Positions 7,335 through 17,196 are shown, counted from the first letter of the stretch. The stretch: 64,000 nt of DNA from JAGDMJ01 sp963809695 (GCA_963809695.1 CAWEKI010000009.1:682001-746000), one strand, 5' to 3'. Numbers and translations are program-made. Notes: generated by a model not told the origin, from the letters alone.

Positions 7335-8861
7335 ATGGGTAACCCGCTATTCGCGAAGAAACCGTTGAGTCTCCTGCTCGAAGAGATGAAGGGAGAGAAC
7401 CGCCTTCGGCGGGTTCTCGGGCCGGTGACGCTCTCCAGTTTGGGCGTCGGCGCCATCATCGGCACCGGTATTTTCGTGCTCACCGGTGTCGGCGCGCATG
7501 ACAAAGCGGGTCCCGCTCTGACTCTGTCGTTCATGGTCGCGGGCCTCGCCTGCGTGTTCGCAGCCCTGTGCTACGCGGAGTTCGCTTCTATGGTGCCGGT
7601 CGCCGGGTCGGCATACACGTATGCCTATGCAACGCTCGGTGAGCTGTTCGCCTGGATTATTGGATGGGATCTCATTCTGGAGTATGCAGTCGGTTCCGCC
7701 ACGGTCGCCCACGGGTGGTCGCACTACTTCCAGGATTTCATGGGGATCTTCGGCCTCCACCTTCCTCCGGCGCTCACCATCGCACCGTTCGACTACGATC
7801 TGACATTGGGTCAGTTCGTCTCCACAGGAAGCATCTTCGACCTTCCGGCTATCGTCATCACGGCGATCGTGACCTGGATCCTGGTTCGGGGCATCAAGCA
7901 GAGCGCCACATTCAACGCCACGATGGTCGGCGTCAAGCTGGTCATCGTTTTCTTCGTTATCGGCGTTGGGGCATTCTATGTCAATCCGGCCAACTGGCAC
8001 CCGTTCGCGCCATTCGGCTTTGGCGGCATCAGCTTTTTCGGCACAACACTCTTTGGGATGCGATCGCCGGACGGGACCACGCTCGGGATGCTGGCCGGGG
8101 CGGCAACGATCTTCTTTGCCTATATCGGGTTCGATTCGGTGTCCACGCACGCGGAGGAAGCAAGAAACCCGCGGCGGGACGTTCCGATCGGAATTCTCTC
8201 TTCATTGATCATCTGCACGGTCCTGTACATCGCCGTCTCGGCCATTCTTACCGGCATGGTGCCCTACAATAAGATCGACATCAATGCACCGGTGTCCAAC
8301 GCTTTCGCGCAGGTGGGCCTGCCCTGGGCGCAGTTCCTGATCTCACTTGGAGCTATCGCCGGCATCACCTCCGTTCTCCTTGTCATGATGCTCAGCCAAC
8401 CGCGCGTGCTGCTCGCCATGGCGCGCGACGGATTGGTTCCCCAGAGTTTCTTTGGCGCCGTCCATGAGCGCTTTCGCACCCCATGGAAATCGACGATGCT
8501 CACCGGCCTGTTCGTGGCCTTCATGGCTGCATTGCTGCCCTTGCGCGTGCTTGCGGAACTGGTCAATATCGGGACGCTGCTCGCTTTTGTAATTGTCTGC
8601 GCTGCGGTATTGATCATGCGCTACATACACCCCGAAGCCGAACGCCCGTTCCGGGCACCGCTGGTGCCGCTCGTCCCGATCCTGGGCATCCTCTCCTGCC
8701 TTCTCCTCATGTTCTCCCTTCCATGGGAAAACTGGACGCGGCTGATTGTCTGGCTGCTGATCGGTTTTGTCATCTATTTCGCCTACGGACGATACCACAG
8801 CGTCCTCGCTCGGCAACGTGCAAATGCGGCTCCCGCGGGAACGGCGGAGAAGATTTTATGA
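7335..8861 (+). CDS. APC-superfamily amino acid permease (cationic-amino-acid-transporter-like)
   Basis: 508 residues with about 12-14 hydrophobic helices. The N-terminal GVGAIIGTGIFV (substrate-binding unwound helix 1) and the AGSAYTYAYA, FFAYIGFDSVSTHAEEARNP and SQPRVLLAMARDG segments are typical of the CAT/YfnA branch of the APC superfamily. It probably imports an amino acid with protons or exchanges amino acids; the substrate cannot be read from sequence. ATAAAGGGATAG precedes the ATG. The stop codon overlaps the start of the next permease (ATGA), so the two are made from one message. Confidence 0.92.
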   Translation: MGNPLFAKKPLSLLLEEMKGENRLRRVLGPVTLSSLGVGAIIGTGIFVLTGVGAHDKAGPALTLSFMVAGLACVFAALCYAEFASMVPVAGSAYTYAYATLGELFAWIIGWDLILEYAVGSATVAHGWSHYFQDFMGIFGLHLPPALTIAPFDYDLTLGQFVSTGSIFDLPAIVITAIVTWILVRGIKQSATFNATMVGVKLVIVFFVIGVGAFYVNPANWHPFAPFGFGGISFFGTTLFGMRSPDGTTLGMLAGAATIFFAYIGFDSVSTHAEEARNPRRDVPIGILSSLIICTVLYIAVSAILTGMVPYNKIDINAPVSNAFAQVGLPWAQFLISLGAIAGITSVLLVMMLSQPRVLLAMARDGLVPQSFFGAVHERFRTPWKSTMLTGLFVAFMAALLPLRVLAELVNIGTLLAFVIVCAAVLIMRYIHPEAERPFRAPLVPLVPILGILSCLLLMFSLPWENWTRLIVWLLIGFVIYFAYGRYHSVLARQRANAAPAGTAEKIL

Positions 8862-10345
8862 GCGACGCCGCCGGTCCGCCGGCCGCAGACACCGCCACAA
8901 CCTTCCGACGCGAGCTGCGCCTCCTCGATGCCACCATGCTGGTCGTCGGATCAATGATCGGATCGGGGATCTTCATTGTCAGTGCGGACATTGCGCGGAC
9001 CGTTGGATCGCCCGGGTACCTGCTTCTGGTCTGGCTGATCACCGGCCTCGTGACGGTCACGGCGGCTCTGAGCTACGGCGAACTGGCGGGAATGATGCCG
9101 CACGCGGGGGGACAATATGTCTATCTGCGTGAAGCATACAATCCACTCGTCGGTTTCCTGTACGGCTGGACGCTATTCCTCGTCATACAGACCGGCACCA
9201 TTGCCGCAGTTGCAGTCGCATTCGCAAAATTCACGGCCGTGCTCCTTCCTGCTGCAGGAGAGAATCAGGTACTCCTCTCCATTGCCGGGCACCCCGTTTC
9301 GGCGGCCCAACTGGTCGGCATCGCCAGCATTATCGTGCTGACGGCGGTCAACATGAGGGGTATCCGCCTGGGAAGGATCGTCCAGAATATCTTTACATCT
9401 GCGAAGACGGCGGCTCTGCTTGGGCTTATTCTTCTGGGCTTGTTGATCGCCCAGAACCCCGCGGCGGTCAGCGCCAACGCGACAATTTTCTGGGAAACGG
9501 TCCGTGTCCGTGCGACTCAGGGAGGAGGCTTCACGGTTGAGTCTCTCTCGGGACTGGCGTTGGTTGCCGCCATCGGGGTTGCGATGGTGGGTTCACTCTT
9601 CTCGAGCGATGCCTGGAACAACATCACCTTCACCGCCGGTGAAGTCGTCAATCCGCGAAGGACAATACCGCTCAGCCTCGCCCTCGGGACCGGCATTGTG
9701 ACCGTACTGTATCTCCTTGCGAATCTGGCCTACATCTCTCTTCTTCCCCTTCGTGGGTCGCCTGAGGCAGCTGATGTTCTCGGACGGGGCATTCAATTCG
9801 CCGCCCAGGACCGTGTCGGGACCGCGGCAGCGACGCTCCTGTTCGGCGCCCCGGCAGCGGCGATCATGGGTATCCTGATCATGATCTCCACGTTCGGCTG
9901 TAACAATGGCCTTATTCTTTCCGGCGCACGCGTGTATTATGCCATGGCTCGGGACGGGCTCTTCTTTGCCAGGACCGGCATGCTCAACAGGAAGGGGGTG
10001 CCTGCCGTCGCCCTCACGGTACAGGCCGTATGGGCCAGCCTTCTCTGCCTGAGCGGCACGTACGGGGATTTGCTCGACTATGTGATCTTCGCCGTGCTCA
10101 TCTTCTACATTCTCACCGTTGCGGGAATCTTCGTCCTGCGGCGAAAACAGCCCGATGTGGAGCGCCCGTACCGCGCATTCGGCTATCCGGTCCTTCCGGG
10201 GCTGTACGTTCTTGTTGCTGCCGCCATTGCGGTTGATCTCCTCCTCCTGAAGCCGCGCTACACCTGGCCCGGAGTCATTATCGTACTGCTCGGTATACCT
10301 GTCTACTATCTGTGGCGTTTCCTGGCTGCACCAAAGAGCCGGTGA
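8858..10345 (+). CDS. APC-superfamily amino acid permease (LAT-like)
   Basis: 495 residues from the ATG at 8858, which overlaps the stop of the preceding permease as ATGA; a longer open frame upstream is just read-through of that gene's other frame. Helix 1 carries VVGSMIGSGIF, and the FSSDAWNNITFTAGEV stretch around residue 245 is typical of the LAT/YkfD branch. It differs clearly from its neighbour, so the two permeases may have different substrates or directions. Runs of T follow the stop codon (10353-10360 and 10366-10373) but no strong hairpin precedes them. Confidence 0.92.
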   Translation: MSDAAGPPAADTATTFRRELRLLDATMLVVGSMIGSGIFIVSADIARTVGSPGYLLLVWLITGLVTVTAALSYGELAGMMPHAGGQYVYLREAYNPLVGFLYGWTLFLVIQTGTIAAVAVAFAKFTAVLLPAAGENQVLLSIAGHPVSAAQLVGIASIIVLTAVNMRGIRLGRIVQNIFTSAKTAALLGLILLGLLIAQNPAAVSANATIFWETVRVRATQGGGFTVESLSGLALVAAIGVAMVGSLFSSDAWNNITFTAGEVVNPRRTIPLSLALGTGIVTVLYLLANLAYISLLPLRGSPEAADVLGRGIQFAAQDRVGTAAATLLFGAPAAAIMGILIMISTFGCNNGLILSGARVYYAMARDGLFFARTGMLNRKGVPAVALTVQAVWASLLCLSGTYGDLLDYVIFAVLIFYILTVAGIFVLRRKQPDVERPYRAFGYPVLPGLYVLVAAAIAVDLLLLKPRYTWPGVIIVLLGIPVYYLWRFLAAPKSR

Positions 10346-10374
10346 TTCTGGGTTTTTTTTTAACCTTTTTTTTG

Positions 10375-10380
10375 TATATT
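10375..10380 (+). promoter_or_regulatory. Possible -10 box of hppA
   Basis: The permease-hppA gap (10346-10498) holds T-rich DNA and TATATT at 10375-10380, with no good -35 element upstream. A start near 10387 would give a leader of about 110 bases before hppA. A short CACTC/GAGTG hairpin lies in that leader. Confidence 0.3.
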
Positions 10381-10498
10381 CATTCGCTCCGCATTGGATC
10401 CTTTTCATCCCACTCGGGAAGAGAGTGCGGGGCATTGCTCTCACCATGTTACACTCCGATCGTTGATCATTTAGCAAGAAAGGAGTAACCCGGTTCAT

Positions 10499-12673
10499 AT
10501 GGAAATAAACCTTGTACTAATCCTGGGCATCAGCGTTTTGGGGCTGCTGTTCGCCGCGTTTCTCACCCGTGATATCATGAAGAGGGATACAGGCACGCCG
10601 AAGATGCGGGAAATCTCGGACGCCATCAAGGCAGGCGCCGAGGCATTCCTGAGACGGCAGAACAGAACAATCATGTATATGGCCTTCGCTCTGGCATGTC
10701 TGATCTACATCCTCTATGCTTTTGTTCGCGCGCACAATGTGCACGATCCCGCCACACCCGCCAATCTTGCACTCTGGACAACAATTTCGTTCGTTCTGGG
10801 GGCGGCATGCTCGGTGGCTGCAGGATACATGGGCATGTGGGTGGCGATCCGCGCTAACATTCGCACGGCGGCGGGCGCGACCAGAGACATGAACAGCGCA
10901 CTTCAGCCCGCACTCCGCGGGGGCGCAGTTTCCGGGTTCTTCGTCGTCGCCATGAGTCTGCTCGGTGTTGCGGGGCTTTTCGCCATTGTTCAAGCCAGCG
11001 GCGTGACCAACGATGTCACGAAGATCCCTCTGCTCATTGTCGGCTATGGCTTTGGCGCAAGTTTCGTCGCGCTCTTTGCCCAGTTGGGCGGAGGCATCTA
11101 TACCAAGGCTGCTGACGTAGGGGCCGACCTGGTGGGAAAAGTGGAAGCCGGAATTCCTGAAGACGATCCACGCAATCCGGCGGTCATCGCCGACCTGGTG
11201 GGAGACAACGTGGGTGACTGCGCGGGCCGCGGTGCCGACCTGTTCGAATCCACGGCAGCCGAGAATATCGGCGCCATGATCCTTGCGGCCGGGCTGTACA
11301 ATGCCAATCTGGAGGTCTTTACCTCCCAGGGGCTTTCCCTTCTGGGCGTGCTCCTCTTCCCCCTCGTCGCCCGCGCCTTTGGTATCATCGCTTCCATCAT
11401 CGGAATCCTCTCCGTCAAGACGAATGACCGGGAGGACCCGATGAAAGCGCTGAATCGTGGCTACATTGTGACGGCAATCCTGGCCATGATCGGGTTCTTT
11501 ATCGCTTCCCGATGGCTCCTTGGAGAACAGTACTACTTCAACTTCTTTCTTTGCGGGCTGGTCGGCGTGGTGACATCCATTGCGTTCGTCGTCATCACGC
11601 AGTACTACACGGAGTATCGCTACCGCCCGGTGCAGTCAATCGCGACCGCCTCCCTTACAGGGCCGGCCACGAACATCATCGCCGGTGTTGCAGTGGGCAT
11701 GGAATCTACCGGTTTCCCGGTGCTGGTAATTGCCGCAGCGATCGTCGGGGCGTATTTGCTCGGGGACAGCTCGGGATTGCACAATGCCGGGCTCTTTGGA
11801 ACGGCGGTGGCCACGATGGGCATGCTCGCTACGGCGGCATATATTCTCGCGATGGATACATTTGGCCCGATCACGGACAACGCCGGGGGGATCGTGGAGA
11901 TGAGCCAGCAGCCGGACAACATCCGCGAGAGGACCGACCGGCTCGATTCCGTCGGCAATACGACGAAGGCGCTCACGAAGGGATACGCGGTGGGTTCCGC
12001 GGCCCTTGCGGCATTCCTACTCTTCAGCGCGTACATGGACGAAGTGCGCAACTACTGGCCTGACTTCCCCGGCGTGATCAACCTCAACAAGCCGGAGGTC
12101 TTCGTTGGCGCAATGTTCGGCGCTGTACTGGTGTTCCTCTTCTCCTCCTTCGCCATCAAGGCCGTCGGACGCGCCGCCTACTCGATCATCAACAACGTCC
12201 GGGATCAGTTCAGGAACAACCCTGGTATCATGCTGGGGACGGCAAAACCTGACTATGGGCAGTGCGTCGATATTGCAACCAAGGCAGCACTGAAGGAAAT
12301 GGTGATGCCCGGGCTCCTGGTGGTGCTTATGCCTGTTGCCGTGGGACTGGTGTTCAAGTGGCTGTACAACGCCACCGGACAGCCCGTCAACGGTGCGAGC
12401 GGCGCGGAGGTGGTGGGTGGTCTGCTCATGGTTGGCACCATCGTGGGCGTTCTGATGGCGCTCTTCCTGAACAACGGCGGCGGCGCATGGGACAACGCCA
12501 AAAAGTATATCGAAACGGGTGCGTTGGGTGGGAAGCGCTCAGACCCGCACAAAGCTGCGGTGGTGGGTGACACGGTGGGCGATCCCTTCAAAGATACCGC
12601 AGGCCCCTCGCTGCATGTGCTGGTGAAGCTGCTCAGCACCATCACGCTGGTGCTGGCACCGCTGTTCATTTAG
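10499..12673 (+). CDS. hppA: Membrane-bound proton-translocating pyrophosphatase, K+-independent type
   Basis: 724 residues with about 16 membrane helices. The pyrophosphate-binding loop is seen at residues 199-250 (YTKAADVGADLVGKVE, EDDPRNP, VGDNVGDCAGRGADLFES). A second acidic site near the C-terminus has GDTVGDPFKDTAGPSLH. The enzyme couples PPi hydrolysis to ion pumping. GNTTKA places Lys490 where K+-dependent enzymes have Ala, so by known rules this is a K+-independent H+ pump. DCAGRG replaces the common DVAGMG. It would recover energy from PPi, for example that made by biosynthesis, and fits with PPDK elsewhere in the window. An AGGAG site lies 13 bases upstream. Confidence 0.95.
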   Translation: MEINLVLILGISVLGLLFAAFLTRDIMKRDTGTPKMREISDAIKAGAEAFLRRQNRTIMYMAFALACLIYILYAFVRAHNVHDPATPANLALWTTISFVLGAACSVAAGYMGMWVAIRANIRTAAGATRDMNSALQPALRGGAVSGFFVVAMSLLGVAGLFAIVQASGVTNDVTKIPLLIVGYGFGASFVALFAQLGGGIYTKAADVGADLVGKVEAGIPEDDPRNPAVIADLVGDNVGDCAGRGADLFESTAAENIGAMILAAGLYNANLEVFTSQGLSLLGVLLFPLVARAFGIIASIIGILSVKTNDREDPMKALNRGYIVTAILAMIGFFIASRWLLGEQYYFNFFLCGLVGVVTSIAFVVITQYYTEYRYRPVQSIATASLTGPATNIIAGVAVGMESTGFPVLVIAAAIVGAYLLGDSSGLHNAGLFGTAVATMGMLATAAYILAMDTFGPITDNAGGIVEMSQQPDNIRERTDRLDSVGNTTKALTKGYAVGSAALAAFLLFSAYMDEVRNYWPDFPGVINLNKPEVFVGAMFGAVLVFLFSSFAIKAVGRAAYSIINNVRDQFRNNPGIMLGTAKPDYGQCVDIATKAALKEMVMPGLLVVLMPVAVGLVFKWLYNATGQPVNGASGAEVVGGLLMVGTIVGVLMALFLNNGGGAWDNAKKYIETGALGGKRSDPHKAAVVGDTVGDPFKDTAGPSLHVLVKLLSTITLVLAPLFI

Positions 12674-12687
12674 AGTATACAACATCA

Positions 12688-12716
12688 CCGCCCGCTCCGG
12701 ATTCCGGGGCGGGCGG
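12688..12716 (+). terminator. Strong hairpin after hppA
   Basis: A 13-bp stem (CCGCCCGCTCCGG / CCGGGGCGGGCGG, one T-G pair) with a 3-base loop lies 15 bases after the hppA stop. It is followed by TTGAGTGTTGG, not a clean T tract. It also faces the end of gpsA, so it may serve convergent transcripts. Confidence 0.65.
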
Positions 12717-12747
12717 TTGAGTGTTGGCAATCCCCAATTAGTCTTTT

Positions 12748-13746
12748 CTACACCTCCCCCTTCGGATCACGCGTCATCAGGTCGTAGCAAGCCTTCAGCG
12801 GGTCTTTCTGCTCGAAAAGGATTCTGTACACTTCGGCGACGATCGGCACCTCGACCCCGGTGCGGTGGGCAAGCTCGTACGCAGACTTTGTCGTCGCCAC
12901 CCCTTCTGCAACCATCTTCGTCTCAGCAAGGATATCCGGGAGCTTTCGTCCCTTTCCGATCTCCACCCCCACATGGCGGTTGCGGCTGTGCTCGCTCATG
13001 CACGTGACCATCAGGTCGCCAATGCCGGAGAGGCCGGAAAACGTCCGCACATGCGCTCCGAGCGCGACCCCCACGCGGGCGATTTCCGCGATGCCACGAG
13101 TCATAAGCGCTGCCTTGGTATTATCGCCCAGGCAGGCGCCATCGATGATCCCCGCGGCAATGGCGATGACATTTTTGAGCGCTCCGCCCAGCTCGACGCC
13201 GCGGATATCGTTGCTCTCGTAGACGCGGAAGTAGGGCATCATGAATGCCGATTGCACGAGACGCGCACGATCCATGTCGGTCGAGGCCGCCACAACGGCC
13301 GTGGGGATCTTTCTGCTGACTTCTTCTGCGTGGCTGGGACCGGAAAGCGTGACAATGTTATCGCGGGGGAGGGCGGGAAAAATGTCGGAGAGCATCTCCG
13401 ACATTGTCATTAACGTTCCGTTTTCTATCCCTTTGGTGACATTGACGATCGTAGCGTTTCCCAGGGGAACCCCCCGGAGCCCCGCCAGGACGCTACGCGC
13501 GTACTGCGATGGAACCGCAGAGACCAGAATCTCCCGCCCTTCCGTTGCTTGCAGGAGATCGCTTGTTATTTCAACACCGGGAGGGATGGCGACACCGGGA
13601 AGGAATGAGGGGTTCTCCCTCTTCTCCCGCATGGTTGCGGCATCACATTCGGCAAATGACCAGAGTGTAACCTGATGGGATTTTTCGGAAAGCAGGATTG
13701 CCAGCGTGGTTCCCCAGCCCCCCGCCCCGATGACGGCAATACGCAT
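12748..13746 (-). CDS. gpsA: Glycerol-3-phosphate dehydrogenase [NAD(P)+]
   Basis: 332 residues with the N-terminal nucleotide-binding motif IGAGGWGTT (6-14), the SGPSHAEEV segment (about 140-148) and the GGALKNVIAIAAG segment that holds the catalytic lysine. It reduces dihydroxyacetone phosphate to sn-glycerol 3-phosphate, the backbone of phospholipids. It starts 7 bases after plsY ends, so the enzyme that makes G3P and the one that acylates it are in one operon. No unusual feature. Confidence 0.96.
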   Translation of the reverse strand: MRIAVIGAGGWGTTLAILLSEKSHQVTLWSFAECDAATMREKRENPSFLPGVAIPPGVEITSDLLQATEGREILVSAVPSQYARSVLAGLRGVPLGNATIVNVTKGIENGTLMTMSEMLSDIFPALPRDNIVTLSGPSHAEEVSRKIPTAVVAASTDMDRARLVQSAFMMPYFRVYESNDIRGVELGGALKNVIAIAAGIIDGACLGDNTKAALMTRGIAEIARVGVALGAHVRTFSGLSGIGDLMVTCMSEHSRNRHVGVEIGKGRKLPDILAETKMVAEGVATTKSAYELAHRTGVEVPIVAEVYRILFEQKDPLKACYDLMTRDPKGEV

Positions 13747-13753
13747 GTGCGCG

Positions 13754-14449
13754 TTAACCCGCCTTGGAAGCCAGATTCCCGTTCTTCCGCGTCAACCGGA
13801 ACATGTGGATCCTGTTTTCCGTGCCGCGGAGCAAACGCCCAATGTTCGAGCGGTGAGTGTAGATGATCAGCAGTGATATCGCGATACTGAAGTAGATCAG
13901 TGTACGATACCCTTCAATGTCAACAAGAAACACATTCTCGCGGAAAAACATCGTGAGGGGAAATGCAATCGCGGCGCTCAGCGAGCCGAGCGATACATAG
14001 TGGGAAATCAATAAGACGATGAGGAAAACCCCGAAAGACACCCCCACCTCGACGGGAGCGATGCCGATCAACATTCCTCCTGCCGTGGCGATGCCCTTCC
14101 CTCCGCGGAAGCCTGCAAACAGCGTCCAGATATGTCCCAGGATTGCCGCGCAACCCGCTATGATCTGTACAACCGTGAAATCGTCGAAAGGTGTGGTATT
14201 GTTGAACGGAATCGGCCCCTGCATCAGGCGCGCAAGCAACATGGTCGCAACAAGGCCCTTTGCCATGTCCATAATGATGACAAAGACCCCCGTCTTCCAC
14301 CCGAGCACCCGGATGACGTTGGTCCCCCCGGCATTGCCGCTGCCATGTTGGCGGATGTCGATGCCTTTGCGCAGCTTGGCAACGATAATGCTGGTCGGAA
14401 TAGAACCGACAAGGTAACTCAGCACGGCAATTATCAAAATGGGGAGCAT
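13754..14449 (-). CDS. plsY: Glycerol-3-phosphate acyltransferase PlsY
   Basis: 231 residues from the ATG at 14449; a longer frame upstream adds no homologous sequence. It has the PlsY motifs SIPTSII near residue 16, GSGNAGGTNVIRVLG (about 36-50) and GFRGGKGIATAGG (about 104-116), plus about five membrane helices. It transfers an acyl group from acyl phosphate to glycerol 3-phosphate in the inner membrane. A sigma70-type promoter lies 30 bases upstream, and gpsA follows 7 bases downstream. Confidence 0.96.
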   Translation of the reverse strand: MLPILIIAVLSYLVGSIPTSIIVAKLRKGIDIRQHGSGNAGGTNVIRVLGWKTGVFVIIMDMAKGLVATMLLARLMQGPIPFNNTTPFDDFTVVQIIAGCAAILGHIWTLFAGFRGGKGIATAGGMLIGIAPVEVGVSFGVFLIVLLISHYVSLGSLSAAIAFPLTMFFRENVFLVDIEGYRTLIYFSIAISLLIIYTHRSNIGRLLRGTENRIHMFRLTRKNGNLASKAG

Positions 14450-14480
14450 TGGAGCCCTTTTTCTTAAGGAAATACTGTTT

Positions 14481-14509
14481 AGTATACAGAATCTTAAGGA
14501 GAGTTGCAA
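14481..14509 (-). promoter_or_regulatory. Sigma70-type promoter of plsY-gpsA
   Basis: On the minus strand TTGCAA (14509-14504) and TATACT (14486-14481) are separated by 17 bases. The transcript would begin near 14474, about 25 bases before the plsY ATG. Confidence 0.65.
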
Positions 14510-14587
14510 CAAGCGCCGGGGTCAAAAAACCAGGGGCCAGGGGCGAGAGGTAAAACAGTTATGCATTTTCACCCGTTTATTGACGAT

Positions 14588-15355
14588 TCACAGTTTCTTC
14601 TTCTTTTTGCCCCTCCCCCGCCGTACGCCCAACACCATTTTCGCGAACGAAAGATCTTCCGCCGTCGTGATCTTCACGTTGTCGTAGTCCCCTTCGACGA
14701 TCTTGATCCTGCGCCCCGAACGTTCCAACAGCGAAGCATCATCGGTGCCGATGAAACCGGATGTGCGCGCTCTCTTGTGCGCCGCGTATACCAGACTGAA
14801 GCTGAATCCCTGGGGCGTCTGTATCGACCAGAGCTTGCCGCGGTCCAGCGTCTTCGTGAAGAATCCCTTCCTTCCCTCCACCTTGATGGTATCCTTCACG
14901 CGAACGCCTGCTACTGCCGCACCATGGCGGCGCGCCTGGCCGATCACGGCATCGATTACCCGCCTGCGTACCAGGGGACGCACGGCATCGTGCACCAGGA
15001 CCACTCCGGGCGATCCGCGGAAAGCGTTCAGGCCGTTCCAGACGGATTCCTGCCGGTCCTTCCCGCCAGCGACAACACGCATGACCTTCCCAAGGCTTCC
15101 GCGGCGAACGATCCATGCGGTGCGTTCCAGGTGCGGCTGCGGAACGACGGCCACGATCTCCCGGACTTCCGGATGAGCATTGAAAAGCGCGAGCGTGCGC
15201 TCAAGGATGGAGCGGTCCCCCAGGCGGAGGTATTGCTTGGGAAGCGGTCCGCCCATACGCCGGCCCGTTCCGCCGGCAGCGATGACGACTCCCACGTCCG
15301 CGGTCTTCTTTCCGGCCGGAAGCTTGCGCCGTATCTCAGGCATGTTTCTTTCCAA
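14588..15355 (-). CDS. ispD: 2-C-methyl-D-erythritol 4-phosphate cytidylyltransferase
   Basis: 255 residues with the nucleotide-binding start VVIAAGGTGRRMGGPLPKQY (23-42), HDAVRPLV (about 122-129) and the late GTDDASLLE segment. It makes CDP-methylerythritol in the non-mevalonate isoprenoid pathway; ispG is in the same window. The C-terminus ends in a basic run (RRGRGKKKKKL). Its first 20 bases overlap the end of the upstream transporter gene, so it is probably cotranscribed with it. Confidence 0.95.
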   Translation of the reverse strand: MERNMPEIRRKLPAGKKTADVGVVIAAGGTGRRMGGPLPKQYLRLGDRSILERTLALFNAHPEVREIVAVVPQPHLERTAWIVRRGSLGKVMRVVAGGKDRQESVWNGLNAFRGSPGVVLVHDAVRPLVRRRVIDAVIGQARRHGAAVAGVRVKDTIKVEGRKGFFTKTLDRGKLWSIQTPQGFSFSLVYAAHKRARTSGFIGTDDASLLERSGRRIKIVEGDYDNVKITTAEDLSFAKMVLGVRRGRGKKKKKL

Positions 15356-17177
15356 AGTACTCTATGACGAAATTGTATTCGGGGAACAACCGGGGAAGCC
15401 GCATGATGCTGAAGACCATCACGCCAATCGAGAACCGGTCCAGCCACGACGAGAGCGGCCATCCGAAGTGAATGGTGATCTGCCGATCCGGCAGTTCATA
15501 CTTCAACACATACAGCAGTTCAATGATGCTGTCAAAAAGGGACGCACGCGTGTAGGCAAAACGGAAGTGGTTCGGCGCAAGCCGCGCCGGGATGCCCTGT
15601 CGCGGCGAATAGAAACTGACGAACGCCACGTGGGGATCCGGCATTGACCCGCTTTCCAGCGGCCTCTTGAAGTAGATATGCAGGACGTCCGATGAGGTTT
15701 CCGCAAGGGAGAACACCATCTGCAGCGGGCTGTCGGTCTGCGCGACCTGGATATTCTCCGGGGCCCGGTGTTTTGCCACGCGGATCCCGACGATCAGGAA
15801 GAACACCGTGGCGCTCAGCCAGAGTGCGAGGCCATAGGGTTTGGTGATTGAAAGGTACACAAGGCAAGAGCCAAGGATGATGAACACCAGCAGCGTCCCG
15901 AAACGGGAGGTGTTGAACGCGCGGATCTCCTTCGTGCCGGTGAAGTACCGATAGATGAGAAGGCTTCCCATATTGATCGTGAAGCTGGCAACGAGGCCCA
16001 GTGCGTACATCTCGGCCAGAAGCTTCTGGCTTCCCCCCGTGAGCAGGATGATGCAGGAGAAGAAGGTTGCGCTGAGCATGTGGACGCGATAGAGCGATTG
16101 GCGGTTGTTGGTCTTGATGATCCACGTGAAGTTGTAGCGGTGCGCCACACGCTCGATGAGTTCGCTGGACGCCACGTACGCCGTATTCACGGCCATGACG
16201 AGCGCCACGCTCGCCGCGGCGCCGACCAGCAATCCAAAGTAGACCCCGTTTAACTGCCTCCCGAACTCCGTCAGGAGGTTAGTCTCATGTTCGGCCGCGT
16301 TGATGCCCGAACTGAGCACAAGCGCCGAAATAAGGGGGGTGAAAATTCCCGTCGTCACCGCCAGAAAGATGTACGCCTTGCCTATATCCCGCCAGCTTTT
16401 TACCAGTCCCGCGGTCTGTACGACCGACTCGATCCCTGAATAGGCGAGGATACAACTGGAAATGCCGATGATGACGAACCAGAACCCGCCGAAGATCCCC
16501 TGGCCGGATCCCTGGGTGTTGATCGAGACAAAGCTGTGGCCGATGGTCGCCCAGGAGGCAGAGGACGACTCGAACAGTGCCGACGCCAGCAGGGTGAGCA
16601 GAACGAGCGCGACGACGAAGAAAATCCCGAACGTGAAACGGGCATTTTCCTTGATGCCAAGGATGTTCAGGCCCGCAATCCCCCAGACAATGGCGAACTG
16701 GAGCACGAGTTTCGTCGTGCCGGAGAGAGTCATGAAGGTAAGGCCGTTTTCCACGGCGCTGACGGTAGAGATACAGGCGGTCAGCACATAATCCACCATG
16801 ATCGAGGCGACGGCAATGAACGACAGCGTCGGCCCCAGAACAAGGTACGAGAACGAGTAGACGCCTCCCCCCTTGATGTTATGGTGTTCCAGGATTTCGG
16901 CGATCTCGACCATGCGCATGGAGAGAAAGCGCATGAGCAGGGAAGTGATGGCGATGAACGCAATGGCGTGGAACCCGATGAACCGCCAGGCTTCGCTCGG
17001 TGCGTAGAAGATGGACGTCAATTCGTCCATCAACGTGATCACTGCGATCGAAAGCCATGTGAGCCACCACCGGCCTCCGCTGAAATACGAGAGCAGATCT
17101 TTCTTGCGGAACAGCCAGACGAACGTACCGATGATCGCGATGTTCAGAAGCACCAGGACAACGATCTTCATGGGCAC
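15336..17177 (-). CDS. APC-like multi-helix transporter with soluble C-terminal region
   Basis: 613 residues. About 12 hydrophobic helices fill residues 1-475, with APC-like features such as the GGGVYSFSYLVLGP segment (about 101-114) and a YSGIESVVQTAGL segment after helix 6. The first motif normally seen in helix 1 of APC permeases (GSxIG) is not present. The last 140 residues or so are soluble and I do not recognise them. It is a candidate amino acid or organic acid transporter, substrate unknown. The gene ends inside ispD and follows queA by 19 bases. Confidence 0.7.
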   Translation of the reverse strand: MPMKIVVLVLLNIAIIGTFVWLFRKKDLLSYFSGGRWWLTWLSIAVITLMDELTSIFYAPSEAWRFIGFHAIAFIAITSLLMRFLSMRMVEIAEILEHHNIKGGGVYSFSYLVLGPTLSFIAVASIMVDYVLTACISTVSAVENGLTFMTLSGTTKLVLQFAIVWGIAGLNILGIKENARFTFGIFFVVALVLLTLLASALFESSSASWATIGHSFVSINTQGSGQGIFGGFWFVIIGISSCILAYSGIESVVQTAGLVKSWRDIGKAYIFLAVTTGIFTPLISALVLSSGINAAEHETNLLTEFGRQLNGVYFGLLVGAAASVALVMAVNTAYVASSELIERVAHRYNFTWIIKTNNRQSLYRVHMLSATFFSCIILLTGGSQKLLAEMYALGLVASFTINMGSLLIYRYFTGTKEIRAFNTSRFGTLLVFIILGSCLVYLSITKPYGLALWLSATVFFLIVGIRVAKHRAPENIQVAQTDSPLQMVFSLAETSSDVLHIYFKRPLESGSMPDPHVAFVSFYSPRQGIPARLAPNHFRFAYTRASLFDSIIELLYVLKYELPDRQITIHFGWPLSSWLDRFSIGVMVFSIMRLPRLFPEYNFVIEYFGKKHA

Positions 17178-17196
17178 TCCCGAGGGGCGGGCCGGC

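Noticed and set aside
14513..14587. A short ACCAGGGGCCAGGGGCGAGAGG repeat-like run before ispD's end, with a similar GGGGCGAGAG at about 50415.
   Set aside because: Too short and not exact; no structure links the two.
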